DNA of 40,561 nt. Source: Gnetum montanum (taxonomy: Eukaryota > Streptophyta > Gnetopsida > Gnetales > Gnetaceae). Both the position numbers and the translations under genes were made by a program. Below the pieces are notes generated by a model. That model saw only the letters and a program-made list of their open reading frames with translations, ran no database searches and was not told where the DNA came from. The stretch is taken from the NCBI GenBank assembly GCA_015680685.1, contig MNCI01027262.1:64001-104561 (forward strand). The letters are read 5' to 3'. Positions 35,421 to 40,561 of this stretch are shown here, piece after piece (position 1 is the first letter of the stretch; each line of letters begins with the position of its first letter).

Positions 35421-35550
35421 GGTACATGCATGCATGTGCGTCCGTACGATCCTGTAAACAAAAGCAACTAGAGAAAACATTGTTAAGTAGCCACTGTAGA
35501 AAACATGAATTGAAATGCACAAGTAAATAGAAAATAATGTGAAAATATGG

Positions 35551-35632
35551 TAGTTTAAGGCCTTTTCGGGCCACATGTTCTAGTTTAAGGCCTTTTCGGG
35601 CCATGGTTTAGTTTAAGGCCTTTTCGGGCCAC
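35551..35632 (-). repeat. Hairpin-TAAACT array II: three GGCC units
   Basis: Three copies about 30 bp apart, each GGCC, loop CGAAAA, GGCC, then TTAAACTA in sense. The GGCC arms of the first are at 35,559-35,562 and 35,569-35,572. The gag-PR stop codon TAA is the TAA of the third unit. Homologous to the unit near 5,186 in A. Confidence 0.85.
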
Positions 35633-38435
35633 ATGCAAGTGTGCAAGCTAGTGCAATGCAAACTAAGGTGACGTATGCATAACGAACAAAGGTGAAGAGT
35701 GGGCGGGGATTAGACGTGTCTTTGGCCGCAGGGGAGTCTTGATTATGTGGTTGTTTCTTAGTCGGACATGGTCTACGAGGCATGCTAGTTTGCTCTAGGA
35801 GGCTTTCAATTTTTACCCCTTGTTCGGGTGTTTTAGCTCTAGGTGTTGTGTTTGTTGTCGTGGGTGTTGCTTCAAGAGGCTCCTCTTTCAAGACCTGTGA
35901 CATGTCTATGTTGTGGTCAGCTTGAAAAGGAGTGTTGTCGCCATGTATAATGACTTGTCCACCTTCGTATGGAAGGTGGATTTCTTGATGTATCGGTGAG
36001 GAAACAGCTCGTTGTTGTGCTAGCCAAGGTCTACCAAGAATCATGTTGAAACTAGGCATCTCTTCTATGACAGTGAACTCCGCGCTGGTGGGGAATTGTT
36101 CACCTGCCACAAAGGCTAAGTTGATTGTGCCCTTAACTGTGACACATGATCCGTTGAAGGATTTTAGACACGTGGTTTCTGTTGGCATGATCTCATCCAC
36201 CATGCCTAGTTTGTCGATGACGGAGTATAGAACTACGTTTGTTGCCGCACCATCATCAACATGCACTCTATGAATGGTACATTTCCCAACACGTACACTA
36301 ATCGATAATGGAGCTGTTGTGACTTCCCCTTGTTCAGAGTTACGTTTAACCGCATCATCACGAAAGGCTAAGGTGTTTAAACCCAATCCTTGTGGTGTGT
36401 ATTGTGAAATCATTGCATGGATGGATTCCATGTTAGCAGGGATGTCCTCTGTAACAGGAATGGATGCTAACGTTTGTGCTAAGGATTCACGATGGGCCGA
36501 TGATGTCATGACCAAATCGTACAAGCTCATGGTTGTGTTCTTTTGTTTGAGCGTTTGTTTCACCTGGTCCAATGTAGCTACAAAGTCTGTGTTGTCTACC
36601 GTTGTGTTGGTTGCCTCTGTATGGGTTGAGGGCTTGGGCCTGGTTTGTTTGAGATTAGGAGTAGGGCTCCCAGAATTCAGTTGCTGTGTATTGTGTGTGG
36701 ATTTTATCTCGGCTATAAGTGTTGTTTGTTGTTGGTTCATTTTCTTCTGTTTCCAGTTGGTTTTCTTACCTGTGTTGTTGGCAAGGTTGACTCTTGAGGG
36801 AGAAGAGGTTGAGACATTGCCTACAGTTGGGCTTAGGGTAAGTGAGGGGCTATTGCGTGGTGGTACTTTTATGACAAATGGTAGTTTAGGAGGTGTTGTT
36901 GTTGTTTGACTAGCCTGTTGTGGCACCTTGATAACGAAAGGTTTCTTTATAGTTGTCATTGGTGAATTGTGCCAGTTTAACGTCTTAGCGGACGTCTGTG
37001 GTGGTACTTTGACCACAAAGGGTGTCTTCGGAGCTCGGAATTGTGTTGAATCTTGCCAGTTTAACGTCTTAGCGGACGTGTGTGGTGGTGGTACCTTGAC
37101 CACAAAGGGTATCGTCGGTGCTCTAGGTGGCACCTTGATGACGATGGGAGGCCCCTTACTCATGGAGGTGGAGGGGATTGTTGCCTTGCTAGGAGGCACA
37201 TGGATCACAAAAGGTTGTTGCACATGTTTAGGCTTACTATCTATGCCAATGGAGTTTATGACATAGGAGGCATCGTCTGTGCTCAGTTGATTTAGGGTGT
37301 TGATGTTCAGTTGACCCCGTTCTATCATTGCTTGTAGATCATCCTTTAATGCACGACAGGTGTCGGTATTGTGACCAGACATCTGGTGGTAATGACAGAA
37401 TTGGTCTAACTTGAAATGTCGTGGAACCGGGGACTCGTTTAGTGCTGCTAAGGTGGGGTTCCTTAGTAGTTCGTAGTACCTGTCATGTCGGCAGCGAGCA
37501 TTCTCCGCTACGTGTTTGTATTGGATTTGCCCGGATTTAAGGAGTTGATCTGGTAGTTTCGAAGGTCGCGCAGGTAGCGGTGTGTACTTAGATTGATCGT
37601 TGCATTGAAAATTGAATCTTAAGGTGGCCCCTGTTGTTGCAGGTGGGTGGGTACTGGTGTTAGTTGTTTTTGTGCTTGCGACCACAGTTTCCGTTATTGC
37701 ATTTTGTTTGGCAACATGTTGGTTCTTGTAAGCCACATAGGTGGGATCATTGCTGGTTTGCGCAGCTTGTTCAATGTCCTTGATCTGTGTGAATGCTTGG
37801 CTCAATGTGTGAGCACTTAGGTAGTACAGTTTTGACTTAATGAAGTCATTCACGGCTCCCTTCAGAATTGTAAGCTTATACTTTTCAGGGATGGGCTCAT
37901 GAAGTTCGTTAAGGGCTGCACTCCATCGTTGGATGAACTTTTGCACAGGCTCAAGTGGTGCTTGTTTCACTTGTATCAGAGTGTCTAGTGTGGCTTCAGG
38001 CTTGAGGTTGTACTTAAATCGGGTAATGAACTGATGTAACAGATCCTCCAGAGGGGATATGGAGTTACGAGGCAAGGCTCGGTACCAGTCTAAGGCTACG
38101 CTTGTTAAGGACATAGCGAACACTCGCAAGATTGCGTGGGGCCAAGCTTGAAGCAATAGAGTTTCTGATCGAAATGTAACTAAGTGAGAATTTGGATCTC
38201 CCTCACCATTGTACTTGGTTAACTGGGGCAATGTGATTCCCTTGGGTAAAGCTAATGGTGGCATTGAAGAGCTAATTGGATCATCGCGATAGAAATCCAG
38301 TACTTTAACTTGTTCAGTGTTGTCAGCTTTGAGTGGCTTTATCTCATCTGCTAATGCTTGCATCATCTGTTTTGCTTTTGCCCACTCTTGAGTGGTAGGA
38401 AGATTAGTTGGTTGGGGAGGTTGTTGGGTTGTCAT
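35613..38435 (-). CDS. gag: Element C gag-protease protein, 940 aa open frame
   Basis: Structural and protease protein of an LTR element, expected to form cytoplasmic particles that package its RNA. In order: N-terminal helical part; capsid-type gag domain about residues 65-235, with LPKGITLPQLTKYNGEGDPN, LDWYRALP and LIQVKQAPLEPVQKF; zinc knuckle C347-x2-H350-x4-H355-x4-C360 (FCHYHQMSGHNTDTC), with His in place of the usual second Cys; six PFVIKVPP-type repeats, residues about 405-525; a Gln/Thr/Pro-rich linker; a retroviral-type aspartic protease with active site D727-D728-G729-A730 and the end motif FNMILGRPWL; and a short hydrophobic tail that runs into the hairpin array. The DDGA site is not the standard D-S/T-G; TAT proteases I recall have DGGS or similar, so activity is possible but unproven. 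The ATG at 38,435 is the first after tandem TAG codons; the ancestral start is probably 39,074. No pol follows. Confidence 0.9.
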   Translation of the reverse strand: MTTQQPPQPTNLPTTQEWAKAKQMMQALADEIKPLKADNTEQVKVLDFYRDDPISSSMPPLALPKGITLPQLTKYNGEGDPNSHLVTFRSETLLLQAWPHAILRVFAMSLTSVALDWYRALPRNSISPLEDLLHQFITRFKYNLKPEATLDTLIQVKQAPLEPVQKFIQRWSAALNELHEPIPEKYKLTILKGAVNDFIKSKLYYLSAHTLSQAFTQIKDIEQAAQTSNDPTYVAYKNQHVAKQNAITETVVASTKTTNTSTHPPATTGATLRFNFQCNDQSKYTPLPARPSKLPDQLLKSGQIQYKHVAENARCRHDRYYELLRNPTLAALNESPVPRHFKLDQFCHYHQMSGHNTDTCRALKDDLQAMIERGQLNINTLNQLSTDDASYVINSIGIDSKPKHVQQPFVIHVPPSKATIPSTSMSKGPPIVIKVPPRAPTIPFVVKVPPPHTSAKTLNWQDSTQFRAPKTPFVVKVPPQTSAKTLNWHNSPMTTIKKPFVIKVPQQASQTTTTPPKLPFVIKVPPRNSPSLTLSPTVGNVSTSSPSRVNLANNTGKKTNWKQKKMNQQQTTLIAEIKSTHNTQQLNSGSPTPNLKQTRPKPSTHTEATNTTVDNTDFVATLDQVKQTLKQKNTTMSLYDLVMTSSAHRESLAQTLASIPVTEDIPANMESIHAMISQYTPQGLGLNTLAFRDDAVKRNSEQGEVTTAPLSISVRVGKCTIHRVHVDDGAATNVVLYSVIDKLGMVDEIMPTETTCLKSFNGSCVTVKGTINLAFVAGEQFPTSAEFTVIEEMPSFNMILGRPWLAQQRAVSSPIHQEIHLPYEGGQVIIHGDNTPFQADHNIDMSQVLKEEPLEATPTTTNTTPRAKTPEQGVKIESLLEQTSMPRRPCPTKKQPHNQDSPAAKDTSNPRPLFTFVRYAYVTLVCIALACTLACGPKRP
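36976..37079 (-). repeat. Two hairpin-TAAACT units inside the gag coding sequence
   Basis: ACGTC, loop, GACGT arms at 36,980-36,995 and 37,064-37,079, each followed in sense by TTAAACTGGC. They encode the repeated peptide SAKTLNW between PFVVKVPP repeats. Confidence 0.85.
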
Positions 38436-38438
38436 TTG

Positions 38439-39074
38439 CTACTATGGGGCGATGTTCAGAGTTGCGGTTTTGGGGTGTGGCACGTTGAAGTGAGTGGGTT
38501 GTTGAACAAGGGGTATGGCCCCTTGCCTAGCCACAAATGGTGAAGTGACACCTTGGATGTGCGGGGCCGATGTAGTGAAAGTGGCCCCATGGGTTTGCAC
38601 GTGTGGTATGTACTGGGTGGTTATGGGGGTGGGTAATCTCTGTTGGGATACTGGTGCTTGTATGCTCGTTGACACTTGGTGAGTGGCCGCCTGTCCCATG
38701 CGAGGATGGAACGGTGGGTTCACGTGAGTATGGGGACTGAGGGTGTGGTGTGAATCCTCAGGTTCGGATTGTGCCTCAAAGTCATCTACAATATGTTGGT
38801 TTTGGGGCTCCTCATTGCGTCGCCGTGAGTTTTGGCCCCTTTCCATAAGGAGTTGGGAGATGAGTTTATGCTGATGCTCAGAAAGGGGGATGACATCATA
38901 TATAGAGGGGACGAATTCGTGACCTCCCATGTATATGTGCTCGAAGTTTTGTTTTGCCTCCTATTCTATGGTGTCAAGAGGAAGGTTGGCTTGAATCTTC
39001 ACACAGATGTAGTTATACTGTTCTTGTGTGGGGACTATGAAGGCGCATGCGTTAGAGGCCCGGGAGGACTCCAT
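38439..39074 (-). pseudogene. N-terminal extension of element C gag, closed by three TAG codons
   Basis: In the same frame as the 940-codon ORF. It starts at an ATG at 39,074 (MESSRASNACAFIVP) and includes YNYICVKIQANLP and VPSIYDVIPLSEHQH, both conserved in A (about 1,371-1,530), so this region was coding. TAG at 38,961-38,963 and tandem TAG TAG at 38,439-38,444 interrupt it. A has coding triplets (AAA, then CAA) near these places. A second initiation at 38,435 would still give the capsid and protease part. Confidence 0.75.
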
Positions 39075-39562
39075 GGTGATGTGTGAAGGGGCCACGTATA
39101 ACAAGTGCCGAGTGTTTTTCGGGCTAAGTGTGCAGTGTCTGACGTGTGAACACTGAAAATATTTCTAAGTGTCCAGCGTGTACAACGTAAACGGAAGAAA
39201 ATTTGGCTAAGTATAAAATTATGAACCGTAGTCGTACGCGGATGACGATCTCGAGTAAGAGGATGTCATCCCGGAATCGTTATGTTGTGTGTATTGTATG
39301 CCTTAGACAAGGTGATCCATGTTGGTGCGAATCGCAGCGAATTTGGCTTTGAAACGGGCTTGTTTTGGGTGTTTTTGTTGAAAAAACACTGTAGTGGCAC
39401 TGTAGAAGTACTGTAGCAGTGTAAAACACTGTAGCAGCGTATACGCCCGGACACTGTAGCAGCGTATACGCTCGGACACTGTAGCAAGTATAAAAGTACT
39501 GTAGCAAGCGTAAGAACACTGTAGGAAGCGTAAAAACACTGTAGCAAGCGTAAGAACACTGT
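39075..39562 (-). repeat. Element C leader with CACTGTAGCAAGCGTA / GCGTATACGC array
   Basis: From about 39,388 to 39,562 there are some ten copies of a 16-27 bp unit (plus strand: cactgtagcaagcgtaaga or cactgtagcagcgtatacgc). Two contain the same GCGTATACGC palindrome as the U3 (about 39,437 and 39,463). Several short minus-strand frames here are repeat read-through. 39,075-39,387 holds no recognised feature. The array is cut at TGTA 39,560-39,563. Confidence 0.8.
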
Positions 39563-40561
39563 ACCTAAAAATATCGATGCCACCAACAATAAAGATGAGA
39601 TTCTTGACATTGCTTGCAGTACTTAGAATAGATTAATATTTCTTACATACACTTTGTTATTAATGTAATTTATATTCTTATCTTAATTAATTAATACTCT
39701 TAAGAATGAACACATAAGTATGACCACTTCAAGCATACTAGCTAACACTTGGTAACCCCATCAGTGTTATTACTTGGTTCACCCAGTAGCATAACACTTG
39801 ATAGCCTAGTAATGTTAAGAAGAGTTTAGGATGTGTACGGTAAGTGGGCCCAAATACTTATGTTAGGATAGTTAGCTCTAGAACGTTAAATAGTTATAAT
39901 AGTTGGTCATTAGCCATTTATCATTTTATCAACACTTAGTATAAATAACTATAAAATAAATAAATAAATATTATGTCTTAGCTCACACTTAACTATATAG
40001 AAGAGTCTACACAAGTGAGAGCTAAGAAGACAATGATCACATTTTCCCAAGTTACCATCTTTATTAATAGGCACACTTAGGAGCTAACTTCACAGAATTT
40101 GACCAGATCGCTAGTGCACACTTGTGATTCATATGGTTGGGTAGAGGGACTACTTGATCCTCATAATTAACACCATTTCTAGGGATGTAATTTACCTGAG
40201 TGCACTGTACGGACCGAAATCGTCGGTGCAAGGCTGGAACGTTACGAGCACCGAAAGATCCATAGACAAGCACAGTCGACCCTGCCTCCGCTTGAGGGCA
40301 AGCTGGAACGGATGAAGGTAGAGTGCCTTGGATGGTCCGCACGTGGATCAAACAAGGACTTCCCCAACGTTTGCCGCTACAACACGTTGGGTTATACGTA
40401 AACAATGCACGTTAAATGTAAACCGTAAACAAGCACGATAATGTAAACGAGACTGTAAACGTGAACTGAAAGACAAAGAAAACTGCAATAAATCTGTGCA
40501 AAATGTAAACTGTTTTGTATTGAAAATTGATTACAGAGTGCACTGGTCCAAACGCAGTTGT
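39560..40561. repeat. Start of second copy of a 7,793-bp tandem segment
   Basis: 39,564-40,561 aligns without a gap to 31,771-32,768 at a constant offset of 7,793, with about 23 mismatches by eye (about 97.7% identity). It contains the right half of the E2 LTR, the E2 PBS-like site and the R-U5 part of a C LTR (LTR end at 40,206 on the minus strand). It begins at TGTA shared by both parents and runs off the window end. Confidence 0.88.

Larger units (their letters stand above)
32413..39562 (-). mobile_element. Element C: non-autonomous gag-PR element of the A superfamily
   Basis: On the minus strand: leader with palindromic array, long gag-protease frame, two hairpin arrays, 3' non-coding region, PPT and 3' LTR. 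RT, RNase H and integrase are absent: the gag-PR stop at 35,613 is followed directly by hairpin arrays and 3' non-coding sequence homologous to the post-integrase region of A. The 5' LTR of this copy is not present; the leader ends at a duplication junction at 39,560-39,563. Much richer in CG than B, and the large open frame points to a younger copy. It resembles described gag-only elements (TR-GAG) that rely on pol supplied in trans; this is inference. Confidence 0.85.

Noticed and set aside
36274-36909. 211-codon plus-strand frame with hydrophobic segments
   Set aside because: Shadow of the gag-protease frame on the opposite strand, which has clear domains.

Overview
The window is nuclear DNA of a land plant made almost entirely of nested Ty3/gypsy (Metaviridae) LTR retrotransposons. 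I see no host gene, rRNA or tRNA gene. The evidence is the gag, protease, reverse transcriptase, RNase H and integrase motifs, a second plant-type (archaeal-like) RNase H, TATA-bearing LTRs, primer-binding sites and polypurine tracts. Heavy decay of old nested copies fits a large, slowly purged genome such as a gymnosperm, but the species is not determinable here.

Layout. (1) 1-17,272, plus strand: element A, a decayed TAT-like element. Its 5' LTR is cut by the window edge. It holds gag-PR, a 5-kb insert with an antisense gene relic, then RT, RNase H, second RNase H, integrase, and a 3' LTR. (2) 17,273-20,405, minus strand: E1, a 5' LTR, PBS and gag of another family; A sits in its gag. (3) 20,439-31,514, minus strand: element B, about 11.1 kb, with both LTRs and a very AT-rich, stop-riddled gag-pol. 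Its second RNase H lies upstream of RT. (4) 31,522-32,412, plus strand: E2, a 5' LTR related to E1 in opposite orientation. (5) 32,413-39,562, minus strand: element C, related to A. It has a 3' LTR, a 940-codon open gag-protease frame and no pol. (6) 39,564-40,561: a gap-free repeat of 31,771-32,768, interpreted as the start of a tandem copy of a 7,793-bp segment.

A and C belong to one superfamily with unusual non-coding architecture. Short hairpins with covarying stems followed by TAAACT form arrays on both sides of pol, and two copies lie in the C gag frame. A long inverted repeat brackets the polypurine tract and the LTR start. Family-specific palindromic repeats occur in both U3 and leader. 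C looks like a non-autonomous gag-PR derivative that lost pol between hairpin arrays.

Relative ages, judged by eye: the B LTRs are about 80% identical (old), the A LTRs about 88%, and the tandem duplication about 97.7% (young).
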